DNA from: Lethocerus indicus | Lineage: Eukaryota > Arthropoda > Insecta > Hemiptera > Belostomatidae | Length of the DNA: 64,000 nucleotides | Assembly: GCA_019843655.1 (NCBI GenBank) | Contig: JACDQD010000006.1 | Location: 28,448,022 to 28,512,021, forward strand | Direction of reading: 5' to 3' | Shown: positions 1 to 10,162 of the stretch, one piece after another | Position numbering within the stretch: the first letter of the stretch is position 1 | Layout of the letters: each line of letters starts with the position of its first letter | Notes under the pieces: model-generated | The model's input: only the letters and a program-made list of their open reading frames with translations | The model's database searches: none | Told to the model about the DNA's origin: nothing | Position numbers and translations under genes: made by a program

Positions 1-98
1 GTCACTCGATAAAGACGCCATCCCTTTGAAAGTGATGGCGCTTTCGTGACCTACAGAAAGTCCCCAGGGACGGTGGCGTTTAAGCCGTCGTGGTGGGG

Positions 99-440
99 AT
101 AACGGAGGGGTAGAAGAGGAAACGAGTGGATTTGGATGTGGAGAAAGGCTGGAATGGAATTTAAGTTGGCGTGATTTTTCGGTATGTTGAGGTCATTACC
201 GGGTAGCAATTAAGGACGACGGTACGAAGGACTTTTTGGAATCTTTGGAGCTGAGCGATTTTTGGATTTCTCGGCGCAACCCAGCATAGTTCTATTCCGT
301 ATATCCGTGTCAATTTTAGTATACCTTTATATATTGTCAGTTTTTTGACTATTGTCAGTTTTCTGATGTCCTTTTCAAAAGAGGTCTCTCGACAGTCCAA
401 ATTTCACGATTTAGATCTGTTCTTTTCAGTCGGATATGGG
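99..440 (-). mobile_element. Jockey-like non-LTR retrotransposon fragment (reverse-transcriptase C-terminal part)
   Basis: Minus-strand reading of 161-400 gives a 79-codon open stretch containing YKGILKLTRIYGIEL followed by QRFQKVLRTVV. This is the pattern seen after the reverse-transcriptase core of jockey-clade elements (YK..LKP.WTYGI.LWG, then QR.Q.K.LR). No catalytic motif is present and both ends are lost, so it is a dead 5'-truncated or internal fragment. Diverged relatives lie at 7687-8000 and 8045-8275 (same strand) and at 655-850 and 11698-11930 (opposite strand). The flanking sequence outside the 79 codons was joined by similarity to the 7687 copy. Confidence 0.6.
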
Positions 441-654
441 GGGGGAGGCCAAAATTGACAGGAATTGCGGAAATCTTATAACTAAGTATAGAGCAGCAGA
501 ATAACTGAAAGATAATTTTCTTTACAATATTTTCGGTTATCTATAACCGCACGAGGTTCTACAATAGAATATTGTATAAATTACAGGATTAGGTTTGTTA
601 CAATGTAGTCTCTTAGAGTTGTAAAATTGGAACCCCCCGTACCCGACTCAAAAG

Positions 655-850
655 AATCGAATTGAACTGAAAATTTGGACTCTTAAGTCCATTACTAAAA
701 AGGACATCGGAATTGACCTTAAGTAACGAACTGACAAAGCCTTCTTACCATCCTTAATGCTAACCCCCTGGGTATGTTTCTAACCGCAGGATACACCGTG
801 ACCTCAACATACCCCGACAGTCGACGGAGTGGCAAAATCCCTTTTGGGAT
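655..850 (+). mobile_element. Jockey-like retrotransposon fragment, plus strand
   Basis: This stretch matches 11698-11930: both share text around 'ggactcttaa', 'catcggaattgacct' and 'gggtatgtttctaacc', and end in 'gacctcaacataccccgac'. Translated in broken frames it resembles the same reverse-transcriptase tail as the fragment at 99-440. It is interrupted by stops and frameshifts. It lies upstream of the first dsf exon seen here, presumably in an intron. Confidence 0.5.
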
Positions 851-1017
851 TGGGGCTTAAACGCCACCGGTTGGGCCGGGACAGTCGTCAAACCGTGGAA
901 AAAAAAAGAAAAGAAAAATAGTTACAAATAGACCTTTCGCATCGGCCAAAAGGGTGTGTGGGCGTAATGAATCTTCTGACGGGACCCGTGTACAAACAAG
1001 ACAGAGAAAGTGGTCCG

Positions 1018-1515
1018 GGCCGCCCCCCCCCGCCCCCTAAGACTACGTTTGCGGTGACGTCATCCGGGAACAAAAGTGAGTTCAGGGGGTGGCGGGGCGG
1101 GGGGGGGTTGCGCCGACAGAGACGGGGGAGGAACACAGCTGATATAGGGGCCGTGGTGTTACTAAGCAGAATTAACGGACAATCAGATACAGAGAGAGAG
1201 TGAGGGGTGAGAGGGAGGAAGGAAGATAGCTTGGGGGGTGGGGGTGGGGGCGGTAATGAGAGGGAGCGAGATGATAGGGAGGGGCCGGAGGCGGCCTACG
1301 GATGAGAACTGATCCAGGTGACGGGGGGTGGGTTGTCCGGCACAAAGCCTCACCCTCCCTCCATCCCTCTCATCCCTCACTTCTACCCCTTAACCCACCC
1401 ACCCCCTCACCCTCTATCTTCCTCCTATCTCTCTCTCTCTCTCCCTCCTTCTTGATTACGCCCAGCGGACGACAGACCGCATTGTACGGGGGGTGGCGGA
1501 CGGGGGGGGGTGGGA
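1018..1515. repeat. G-run and purine/pyrimidine-rich low-complexity stretch
   Basis: Long C and G homopolymers stand at 1021-1045, 1083-1110, 1235-1256 and 1488-1513. The stretch around 1235 has consecutive G-runs separated by single T or C, which suits quadruplex formation. Purine-rich DNA at about 1190-1285 faces pyrimidine-rich DNA at about 1350-1450 that is roughly its reverse complement, so the whole could fold back. Short open frames here (proline- or glycine-rich) are by-products of base composition. No gene is seen. Confidence 0.7.
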
Positions 1516-1943
1516 CGACCAACAATTCACTGAAGTCCTAGGCGAAAATCACTCGAGACAATTAAGCCATCCTCCCCCCTCCAGGTCATGTTGTCGACTG
1601 GAGCCCAGAAATTGTATATAATCAACTATTCGCGATCGATAAACAAAAAAAATTCCCGCTTCATTTACGTACAAAAATGGGGCTTTGTACATATTTTTAA
1701 GTACTTCAACAGATAAGATAAGATTCTTATCTACTTACGGTGTCAAAATTCCGGTCGGGGGGGGGAGGGGATTTTTCATTAAAAGACGTCGATGATGACC
1801 GAATAAGAGGCCATTTTTCGATTAAAGGACATTGCAGAGAAGCGCACTCTGCGCCCTTTTTTACACCTTTACTCCCCCCTAAATTCGTTTACATTGTCGA
1901 AATTTTTAATAGTTTACAGCATTATTTTTATTCGTTCCCTCAG

Positions 1944-2036
1944 GAGCTGGTCTGGAGCGGGAAACCCGAAGTGAGCTTGGGCCCGGGAAGCCCGGCGATG
2001 ACGCTGAGCCTCAGTCCCACCTGGGAAGTATTACAG
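1944..2036 (+). CDS. dsf: NR2E-type nuclear receptor (dissatisfaction-like), exon leading into the ligand-binding domain
   Basis: A pyrimidine-rich acceptor (ttcgttccctcag) precedes 31 open codons that end in SPTWEVLQ, followed by a gtaagt donor at 2037. The reading frame ends in phase 0 and continues directly into ETTARLLF of the exon at 10163. The residues before PTWEVLQ are glycine, serine and proline rich, as expected for the hinge between the DNA-binding and ligand-binding domains. The zinc-finger domain is not in the window and must lie upstream. Assignment to the gene rests on the following exons; taken alone this exon would be only suggestive. The intron after it is about 8.1 kb. Confidence 0.65.
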
Positions 2037-2360
2037 GTAAGTCCATATTACTGATTATTATATTAGATTTTTATACATTTAAGGGAACATTTAAGGGATA
2101 AAAAAAAACAACTATCCTTATTTAGACATCTTTCGTTCCAACGATTCTGCCTCACCCCCTTCCTTTCAATGTGTCCTCACTGATACTTACTTCTTCAAAT
2201 CAAGTCCCCGAGTTATTTTTATTTTACCAATACAAAAGACACGCGTCTATAAGCAAAATAATAGTCGCGATATCGAACGAAACAGAGATATCGATTAGGT
2301 TATCGGTGGGTGAAAGGGGAGGGGGGGGCTATTCTGCATTTCAACCCCCTAATTCAACAA

Positions 2361-2440
2361 CCCTCTACGGGCCGAATTTCTATTTTAAATCCGAAAAAAT
2401 TGGGGGCGACGAAACGAAATTGCTTCCTGTAGTGTCCGTG
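2361..2440 (+). repeat. Dispersed repeat copy 1
   Basis: The sequence around 'gggccgaatttctatttt' followed by 'aaatccgaaaaaattggggg' is repeated with few changes at 6594-6660. It directly precedes foldback element A. Function unknown. Confidence 0.5.
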
Positions 2441-2755
2441 ATGTTTCTGTCTCCTCCCATCGCTGGTTTGCCAGACCGGTCTGTCGGCCGCTCTCGCCGT
2501 CTTCAGTAGCGCTGTGTCAGTAGTCACTGTTGGCACTTTACATGTGACAGTACGTGTGAAAGTGACAGTGCTGCAGTCTGTGATGCCCCAGACAAACGTT
2601 CCCAAAGTGCTGACAGTGACAGTAACACGCAGCGCTACTGAAGACGGCGAGAGCGGCCGACAGACCGGTCTGGCGAAAGACCGAACCCCGGCTAGAGGGG
2701 AGGCGGTAACGTCACGAACCCTTCGTTATTCCTAGCCACTCGCAGACCGCAAAAC
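2436..2755. mobile_element. Foldback element A (palindromic MITE-like family)
   Basis: Two perfect 45-bp inverted arms at 2470-2514 and 2630-2674 flank a 115-bp loop that itself contains smaller inverted segments. Outside the arms are the family edges: 'tgtttctgtctcctc' on the left and, on the right, a cgtcacgaac segment followed by a 'cactcgcagac...aaaacag' terminus. There is no coding capacity. The same arms recur in elements B to H. It lies in the 8-kb dsf intron. Confidence 0.75.
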
Positions 2756-3206
2756 AGATATATGAAATTGGTTCTCTCGACATAACGTTATATAGGATTG
2801 AGTTTTGTTCGACGTCACGCTAAAAATTATTGGGTAAAATTTCGATAAATTGAAATGGGGGGGGGGGGAGACGTTCTAAATAACGCCAGAAATATAATTG
2901 CAGTAACGAAGTCAGTAGGTATCGATTGGAGGACAAATTACTTGCTATTTTTCTGCCAAACGAAGAGGTCTTAGCGTGGACAACAGTCGAAGTAGGAAAC
3001 CGGTTCGGCCGAGAGCTTTTACGACTAACACTTGTTACCATTACTGTCCTCAGCGACTGAGAACATTCCTGTCTCTCGAAAGTTTCGTTAAAAAACCACG
3101 AAATATAATCAAAAACTGAACTAACCGAAATTTGTTTAGTGGGCCGCCAAGTGGATTTGCAGTAGTAGTTCCAATACTGGGGGGGATTATTAGTTTCATG
3201 TAGTTT

Positions 3207-3800
3207 AACTTACCTGTTTTGTGGTCTGCCGGGGGTTGGAATACCGTAGGTTTGTTGTGTTTCTCTGTCTCCTGTCTCGCCGGTTCGGTCTTTCGGTCCA
3301 GACCGGTTTCGGCCGCTCGCCACCTTCAGTAGCGGGTGTCGGCACTCTTTTGACGCTTTTCGGGCGTCCTCCAGTACTGTTGGAGGGCACAGTACAAGTG
3401 ATACAGTGCAGTGAGGATGCCCGAAAAACGTCAAAAGTTCCGAAATCGACTGACGCCTACTACTGAAGATGGCGAGCGGCCGAAACCGGTCGAGAGAAAA
3501 AGACCGAACCGGTCCTCGCTGCACCGCGACTGTCCCCCAACAGTACTGGGGGATGCCCGAAAAGCGTCAAAAGAGTGCCGACAGCGTCTGACGCCTACTA
3601 CTGAAGATGGCGAGCGGCCGAAACCGGTCGAGCGATAAAAGACCGAAACCGGTCCTCGCTGCACCGCGACTGTCCCCCAAACAGTACTGGGGGATGCCCG
3701 AAAAGCGTCAAAAGAGTGCCGACACCTGCTACTGAAGATGGCGAGCGGCCGAAACCGGTCAAGCGAGAGAGGAGACAGAAACGGACCCACGGTATATAAT
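3207..3800. mobile_element. Foldback element B with internal tandem amplification
   Basis: The left end at about 3208 begins 'acctgttttgtggtctgc', the family terminus also seen at 4728 and, reversed, at 4172 and 9100. After the first arm the inner part is repeated in tandem: 'ctactgaagatggcgagcgg' starts at 3460, 3598 and 3729. The spacing of 138 and 131 bp gives a short array of arm-plus-loop units. The right edge has 'gagagaggagacagaaac' near 3762. Non-coding. Confidence 0.7.
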
Positions 3801-3891
3801 ACCCGTGTATTCTGAGAGTATATAATACACTCTATTCCGCGACGTAATCCGCGCCCGGTTTCCTAGGAATTTAACTATAATAAATTCTGTA

Positions 3892-4180
3892 GGCTCTGTA
3901 AGGTTTCTGTCTCCTCTCGCTGCTGGTTTGGTCTTTTGCTAGACCGGTTTGTCGGCCGCTCGCCATCTTCAGTAGCGCTGTGTCAGTCACTGTTAGGCAC
4001 TTTGGATGTTTTTCTGGGGCATCCTCAGTGCACTTTCACATGTGAAAGTGCACTGATGGCGAGCGGCCGACAAACCGGTCTAGCCAAAAAGACCAAACCA
4101 GCAGCGAGAGAGGAGACAGAAACATCACGAACCTACAGTATATTCCAACCCCTCGCAGGGCCACAAAACAGGTATATCGA
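3892..4180. mobile_element. Foldback element C with a perfect 32-bp palindrome at its centre
   Basis: The left edge 'ggtttctgtctcctctcgct' and right edge 'agcgagagaggagacagaaa' are inverted. The right terminus ends in 'ccacaaaacaggtata'. The inner arms (accggtttgtcggccgctcgcc and its complement) surround a loop whose centre, 4025-4056, is a perfect 32-bp palindrome. Non-coding. Confidence 0.75.
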
Positions 4181-4721
4181 ATTATAATAAATTCCTCTGG
4201 CCCAACAGAGCTCTATGTTTGGAATCCCTCTACTATTTTGGAAATTAAAATTTGAAAAAAAAATAAAGGACGTCAACCTCGCCTCCGATATATGTTGACC
4301 CGGAGCAGGTTTCCGACGACGGGATCAGGTTTCGTTCGAATTTCGCCGCAACTCGAACGCGATAATTTCTGAACTCTTAACCGGGTCACACTCAAAGTAG
4401 GAAAACCGTTTCGCCGACGCCCTCAACCACTGAAACCGGTCTCCGGCGTGCGGAAAGCCGGCGCGGAATAAACGCCGCCCTAAATATCAGCCGTTCGCCA
4501 ACATCGATCCGGATCATATTCGGCCGTGTCCGGTCACCGGTTTCGGGCCCGCGTAATTTTCAGCCGTCGGAATAAGCGAGGGGAAAATGGGGAGTTTTCA
4601 TTCATTCAATTACCAACGATTACAGACTGTTGTACCTCCGTCTGTACTATTGTACACTGTTCACTATCCGGTCTCTCGATTTGACGACTCGATTCGGAGT
4701 TCGACAATAATATACAGTTTA

Positions 4722-5020
4722 ATATACCTGTTTTGTGGCCCTGCGAGGGGTTGGAATACTGTAGATTTGTTGGGTTCGGTCTTTCGCCAGACCGGTGGTT
4801 TCGGCCGCTCGCCGTCTTCAGTAGCGCTGTTTGTTAGTCACTGTCGGCACTTTGGACGTTTTTCGGGGGCCCATCCTCACTGCCCACTGTCACGTGCTAA
4901 TAACAGTGACAGTAACACAGCGCTACTGAAGACGGCGAGCGGCCGAAACCACCGGTCTGGCGAAAGACCGACTCTCCCCAGCGAGAGAGGAGACAGAAAC
5001 ATCACGAACCTATACAATAA
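4722..5020. mobile_element. Foldback element D, 54-bp perfect arms
   Basis: It begins at about 4728 with 'tatacctgttttgtggcc', 'ctgcgaggggttggaata' and then the left arm 4777-4830. The right arm 4917-4970 is its exact reverse complement over 54 bp, separated by 86 bp. Both arms carry an extra ggt (ccggtggtttcgg) not found in the other elements. The right edge contains 'gagagaggagacagaaac' and 'atcacgaacct'. Non-coding. Confidence 0.8.
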
Positions 5021-5032
5021 TATATACTTTAA

Positions 5033-5370
5033 TCAAATGGTTTCGGCCGAAGCTCGCCGTCTTCAGTAGCGGTGTCAGTCGGTTTCGATAAAACGTTATG
5101 AACATCGTAGATTTCGCGCGGTCTTCTCCGTCTCCCCCTCGCCGGTTCGGTTTGTCTTTCTGCCGGACCCGGTTTACGGCCACTCGCCATCTTCAGTAGC
5201 GGTGTCAGTCGGTTTCGATAAAACTTTATGAAAATCGTAGATTTCGCGCGTTCGGTTCTTTCGCCAGACCGGTTTCGGCCGCTCGCCAAGTGAGCGCTGT
5301 CCGAGACGCCGTCCCCGTCTTCCTGAAGATTCTCTGGCGAAACACCGAACCGGCGATAATCCCCTCGCAG
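5033..5370. mobile_element. Foldback element E, degenerate tandem half-arms
   Basis: Left-arm text (tttcggcc...ctcgcc, then 'cttcagtagcggtgtcagtc') occurs twice, at about 5040 and 5180, each followed by 'ggtttcgataaaac' and 'atcgtagatttcgcgcg'. A third partial arm follows at 5250-5290. No matching right arm is seen, so this looks like a tandem duplication of one half of an element. Confidence 0.55.
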
Positions 5371-5539
5371 ACGGTATGTTGAACTATAAAATTGTTCCGG
5401 TCAATTTTCAAGCATTCAAACGAAAGACTGCGTTTACAACTTTCACTTCATCTAATGCATGCAATTCTATATTCAGTTTCGTCGACGATAAAGGAGCAAA
5501 ATTTCCCAGTTCAACTAAAATGTTATTTCGATATACGTT

Positions 5540-5757
5540 AGTAGCGCTGTGTGTAGTCACTGTCGGCACTTTACATGTGACAGTACATGTGAAAGTGACG
5601 GTGCAGCAGTGAGGATGCCCAAAAAAACATCCAAAGTGCCTAACAGTGACTAACACACAGCGCTACTGAAGACGGCGAGCGGCCGACAAACCGGTCTAGC
5701 AAAAGACCTAACCAGCAGCGAGAGAGGAGACAGAAACATCACGAACCTACAGTAAAA
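5540..5757. mobile_element. Foldback element F, left part missing
   Basis: Starts within the inner arm ('agtagcgctgtgtgtagtca'), passes through a loop with 'acatgtgacagtacatgtga', and continues through the complete right arm to 'cagaaacatcacgaacctac' at about 5750. The outer left arm is missing and ordinary AT-richer sequence sits in its place. Confidence 0.65.
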
Positions 5758-6295
5758 ATGTTATATTACAAATCGTTTCCAAATTAATTGGATTGTCGCA
5801 AAGCCGTCGGTACATTTTCAACGGGCTACTGAGACTGACGGAAAGTCAGACATACGGGTATAAGACGATAAAACGGAATATCTCTCGGGGGGGATGCGAG
5901 TGTCGGTTGATTGCTCTATGAAATAGGGTTTATTTTTTTCAATGGGTTCCCATCCCCCATTATACCGGTATTGGTGTAGTAATAGCTGCTTTTAGGGCAT
6001 TAGACGTCGAAAGCAACTGAAGCAGGTGCCCAATCGGCGCGATGCGATCTGACCATTGACGCCGTCCGCCAATATTTACCGTTCAAATAAAACGTTGACC
6101 TTACCCGATTAATTGGCTGATAATCGAGGTCCCTAAATCTGGGACCGGTCCCAGGGTACCGCCAGCGAGCCTTCGACGAGGGATTAAGTTGGCGCCGAAA
6201 AGGCTTTCCGCCACCGACGCGCTTCTTCATATACTTGATTTCCCGCCGACACTGATTCGATTATTAGAGTTCGATTATTAGTGTCACGAAATTAC

Positions 6296-6566
6296 GGTCG
6301 GAATACCGTAGATTTCGCGGTATTTCCGCCTCCTCTCCGCCGGCTGTCGCGGTTTCGGCCGCTCGCCATCTTCAGTAGCCGTCTTGCGTGTCGGTCACTT
6401 CAAGACAGCGCTTTTGGAGAACGTTACAAGTGATAGTGGTGCAGTGCAGTTGAGGATGACGACAACCTCCCCCCCACCCACCCCCCCCGAAAACGTCCTC
6501 AAAGTGCCGGACACGGCGCTACTGAAGACGGCGAGCGGCCGAAACCGGTCCGGCGAAAGGCCGCGG
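6296..6566. mobile_element. Foldback element G (diverged)
   Basis: Left part 'ggaataccgtagatttcgcg', then 'tttcggccgctcgccatctt' around 6352-6372. Right arm around 6520-6556 with 'gctactgaagacggcgagcg' and 'gccgaaaccggtccggcgaa'. The loop contains a C-rich insertion at 6468-6490. More diverged than A, C and D. Confidence 0.6.
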
Positions 6567-6593
6567 ACCCACCTCATAGCCATTAATCTTATA

Positions 6594-6660
6594 GCCCTGT
6601 ATGGGCCGAATTTTTATTTTAAATCCAAAAAAGTTGGGGGGACGAAAAATCAACAATTAT
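6594..6660 (+). repeat. Dispersed repeat copy 2
   Basis: Matches 2361-2440 ('gggccgaatttttatttt' then 'aaatccaaaaaagttggggg'). Here it follows foldback element G, while copy 1 precedes element A, so its link to the foldback family may be coincidental. Confidence 0.45.
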
Positions 6661-7686
6661 AAACTTATATAAGCGAATGAAAAAAAAAAATTGTGAACTG
6701 AAACACAGGCCCATAGAGGGTTTAAATTAAGCTCATTAATCCTGACTTCTTAAGGCCACATATTTAAACTTTTGCCCTATTAATGCCTACTAGAGAGGCG
6801 TCATTTATTGCTATAAGTTGGTCTTTAATTACCCTATATAGGTTTTAATGTCAGCCGGTCACATTAGTGCCCTTCCGGCGCTTACCGCCCAACGTCCTAA
6901 ATCCTTCAATTCTCTCCCGTTTTGGATCCGAATTTTTCCCAACTACAAATTCCAACTAATTAACGTCTAAATTGGGCTGAACCAGTCGAAAAGTTCGGAT
7001 AATTAACAGACCACCGTTAAACCGACTTCCGGTGGGTTAATAACTCGCGTAATACCGTGGGAAGAACCCTCGGGTGGGGGTTTCCGGCGGTAGTTGACCC
7101 CCACCCCCCACAACACTATTCAGGGATTTTTCCCGTTTTCTGGAAACCTCCCGAGCTCGAATTTCCTTCCGGGAGTCCTCCTGGGAATTGTCCTGGAGTA
7201 GACCAATTCCGAGTACTACTATATCGCGTCGGCAACTAAATGATTGCGGATTCATTTAGTTCATCTTCTGGTCTTATGTCGTATATTTTTCCGTACCAAC
7301 GAACCAACAGTCGGGGGCGGGGGGGTCCAATAGACATTTCAGAATATCCCAATTATAGGTTCGAAGATGAGCAAACACGAGTATATAGGTATCTAGCGAC
7401 GAAAACCGCACCGGGGGGTGAAGTCTCCCTGTTTATCCCCCCGCATTACATGGCAAAATACACTATCTACGCTCCTATATCCCCGTTGAAGTTAATTTTC
7501 GTCGGATAGTCTGACTGGAATACTACTGACGGTGACGAGAAGCCGAAATCAGCCGGGATATGAAACCCGCGCTCGTAGGGTGGTGGCGTTCAAATCTCTG
7601 AAGAAGTCAGGACGCCGGTAAAAATAGTAGGGCTTCCGGAGACGCTCCAGTTTAAAATTTTTTTTGGTTTTTTTTAACTCTATTTA
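6661..7686. other. Intronic sequence without recognisable feature
   Basis: Intron interior. I see short G and C runs around 7070-7115 and 7310-7330 and a few short chance open frames. There are no splice-bounded exons, arms or repeats that I can match elsewhere in the window. Confidence 0.5.
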
Positions 7687-8000
7687 GGGATAATGGACGG
7701 GCAGAAGGGGGAAAGGGGACTGAACGAGTGGATTTGGATGTGGAGAGAATTTAAGGAAGAGTGATTTTTCGGTATTTTTGAGGTCATTACCGGGCAGCAC
7801 TGAGGACGGTACATAAGGACTTTGGACTGGAATCTTTGGACGCGACCTATGTCGTATTTCTTGGCGTAGGTCCGTGTCGGTTTTAGTACGGCTCTATATA
7901 TTGTCAGTCTGTTGGCCTATTGTCAGTTTTGCTATGTCCTTTTCAAGAGGACAGACCCAATTTACGATTTAGATCTGTCCTTTTCAGTCCAGGGTACGTG
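7687..8000 (-). mobile_element. Jockey-like retrotransposon fragment
   Basis: Aligns along its length with 99-440, sharing 'gagtggatttggatgtggag', 'tttttcggtat', 'gaggtcattaccggg', 'ctatatattgtcag' and 'atttagatctgt'. Minus-strand reading gives a YRAVLKPTRTY-like segment. Frames are broken. Confidence 0.55.
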
Positions 8001-8044
8001 GGGATGCTGTAATTGATCGAGTCTTTGGGACGTCCTTGGGCCGG

Positions 8045-8275
8045 TGGCCGAAGAGGAAGGGGGACTGAACGATTTAAGGATGATTTAGGGAAACGTGATT
8101 TTTTTTTTGGTATGTCGAGGTCATTATTGGGATTGTCCGGTTAGAAACATACCCTGGGGAGCATTGAGGATGGGGCGGATTTCTTGGCGGAACACCAAGA
8201 TGTCCTTTCGAAAGAGGTCTCGCGACAGTACAAATTTTCGATTTAAATCTGTTCTTTTCAGTCGGGTACGGGTAA
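8045..8275 (-). mobile_element. Jockey-like retrotransposon fragment, third minus-strand copy
   Basis: Begins about 45 bp after the previous fragment and repeats its start ('ggggactgaacgatttaagg', 'gtatgtcgaggtcatta') and its end ('tctgttcttttcagtcgg'). The middle part is missing. Two partial copies side by side suggest a duplication or nested insertion. Confidence 0.5.
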
Positions 8276-8385
8276 TCATTTATGTACTTTTTACACCCCG
8301 TTCATTGGTCTGTAGTGGTGGGGGGGCTAGGGTAGGGTTGAATTGTTGAAATCTCCGCCCGTGGCATTCCCTCCGCCCTTTACCC

Positions 8386-8435
8386 CGACGACGACGACGA
8401 CGACGGGGGTGGGGTGGGGGTGTGGGGAGGAAATA
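8386..8435. repeat. (GAC)n microsatellite with adjoining G-runs
   Basis: About seven gac triplets at 8390-8412, followed by ggggg-t-gggg-t-ggggg runs. Open frames crossing it read as arginine-, threonine- or valine-rich stretches and are not credible genes. Confidence 0.75.
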
Positions 8436-8795
8436 TGGACGGATGGCGCATGTCAAGGGGATGGTCGGCGCCGCCGTGAGGGGTTTGACTTGTTGCCCGC
8501 AAACCCAACCATTGGCCCTCGCCAAAAGCCAATACTGGCTTTCAAAATGGATACCGTACCGTAGCGGTACCGTACCGTTTGCACGGACTCCGCAGGCGTC
8601 GGGTACCGCAAATACGAGAACGACGCCCCCACCCCACCCACCCCCCCGAAACAACCCCCGCAAAATACAGTCCGATTGATTTCCCGACCCGTTAACCGCC
8701 AGCTTCAATTTCACTCCTCTTATCAAAATGCCCCGATAAGCCCTTCTCGATGTACGTTCGTGTTCTCCAGTACCGTTTAACGGAGAGAAATCCTG

Positions 8796-9115
8796 TTAGG
8801 TTCGTGATGTTTCCGTCTCCTCTCTCGCTGGGGTTCGGTCTTTCGCCAGACCGGTTTCGGCCGCTCTCGCCGTCTTCAGTAGCGCTGTGCCAGTCACACC
8901 TGGCAGTACAAGCGACACAGTGACAGTGGGCAGTGAGGACGCCCGAAAAAAAATTTCCAAAGTGTCGAAAGTGGCTAACACACCGCTACTGAAGCGGCGG
9001 GCGAGAGCGGCCCAAACCGGTCTAGCGAAAAGCCCAACCAAACCGGTGAGAGTAGACAGAAACACACGAAATCTACGGTATTCCAACCACTCGCAGACCA
9101 AAAAACAGGTATATT
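8796..9115. mobile_element. Foldback element H
   Basis: Left edge 'ggttcgtgatgtttccgtct' and arm 'gaccggtttcggccgctctc' to about 8890. The right arm begins near 8983 ('accgctactgaagcggcggg') and the right terminus is 'tattccaaccactcgcagac' followed by 'aaaaaacaggtatatta'. The arms have drifted from each other, unlike A and D, so this copy is older. Confidence 0.7.
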
Positions 9116-9357
9116 AAACATTTAAGATATTTTTAATTTAATTAGATACGGTTGTCAACATTGTCAAAGCAGACAATCTTCAAAGGCTTCGATGTATAGA
9201 AATGAGTTTTTCCATTAGTTCCATTAGAAATATGCATAAAATATCAATTTCCCACCCACACATGATGTTTAGACCTGTTTTCCGGTCTCCCTTTCGTATA
9301 TAGTTCGAATATCATACAAAACAGAATAGATGAGATGAGGCGTGACTTAGACAGTAA

Positions 9358-9640
9358 AGTTTTTCTTTTTTATCTTTTTTTTCCTTTTTTCCCTTCCCTT
9401 TGTATTCTCCATTCTGTTTTTTCTCTTTTTCCATTTTTCTTTCTTTTTTTTCTTTTATCTTTTTTCCCTTTTTCCCTTGTATTCTCCATTCAGTTTTTCT
9501 TTTTTCCATTTTTCTTTTTCTTTTTTTATCCCTTCCCATTGTATTCTCCATTCTGTTTTTCTCCTTTATCTTTTTATTTTTTTATCTCCTTTTCCTTTCT
9601 TTATCTCTTTACTTCTTTTTTCCTTTATTTTTCTCCTGCA
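9358..9640. repeat. T/C-rich polypyrimidine tract
   Basis: Almost pure T and C for about 280 bp, with the phrase 'tgtattctccattctgtttt' recurring three to four times (9400, 9477, 9540). That makes it a degenerate tandem repeat with a spacing of roughly 65-75 bp. All three plus-strand frames are open as phenylalanine/serine-rich strings only because of composition. Confidence 0.8.
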
Positions 9641-10162
9641 GTCTTTTATCCCAAATTACCGCGCATATTAGATTGCACATAATTGTGGAACAATGAAGTT
9701 GTAAATGCAGACTAGTCATTCGTTTTATAATGACTCTGGGAATTGTGAACATTGCACTTCAGACAATAAGTACGCTCTTATGAATTAAGTTTAAAACATT
9801 AACTGAATTTCGCTGAACACTTTACTGAAAGTAAATCCTCCAGATTTTTTCCTGGAATTTGAAACACAACCTCAGCGTCTATTTGGGAAACTGACAGAGA
9901 GGCGAACTGACCTTATCGTCTACTGGTAATGCGAGACAGAATATAATATTGATAATACATTTTAAAACATTAAATTCTACTCACGCTGTCCTTTGTGATG
10001 GCGGCGAAAGGTTTATTCAAATACTCAAACATTTTTTCGCCCCACTCAGGTCTGAGATACGATATTAAGTTTTCTAATCGATCTCCCCATTTCCCATTAC
10101 TAATTTTCTATTCTTCTAATTCCATCTTGGACAAATATTGATTTTAGTCTCAATATTCGCAG
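9641..10162. other. End of the large dsf intron
   Basis: AT-rich sequence with no recognisable repeat or gene. It ends with 'attttagtctcaatattcgcag', a plausible branch and acceptor region for the exon at 10163. Confidence 0.5.

Noticed and set aside
888..1541. Proline/glycine/arginine-rich open frames on both strands
   Set aside because: Products of G and C homopolymers with no splice-bounded or homologous segment.
4587..5069. Open frame of 160 codons
   Set aside because: Runs straight through the inverted arms of foldback element D, and its sequence is the translation of the palindrome.
6140..6153. Fourteen-bp perfect palindrome tgggaccggtccca
   Set aside because: Short enough to occur by chance and not repeated elsewhere in the window.
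9335..9682. Phenylalanine-rich hydrophobic frame resembling a membrane protein
   Set aside because: It is a T/C-only tract; all three frames give the same kind of string.
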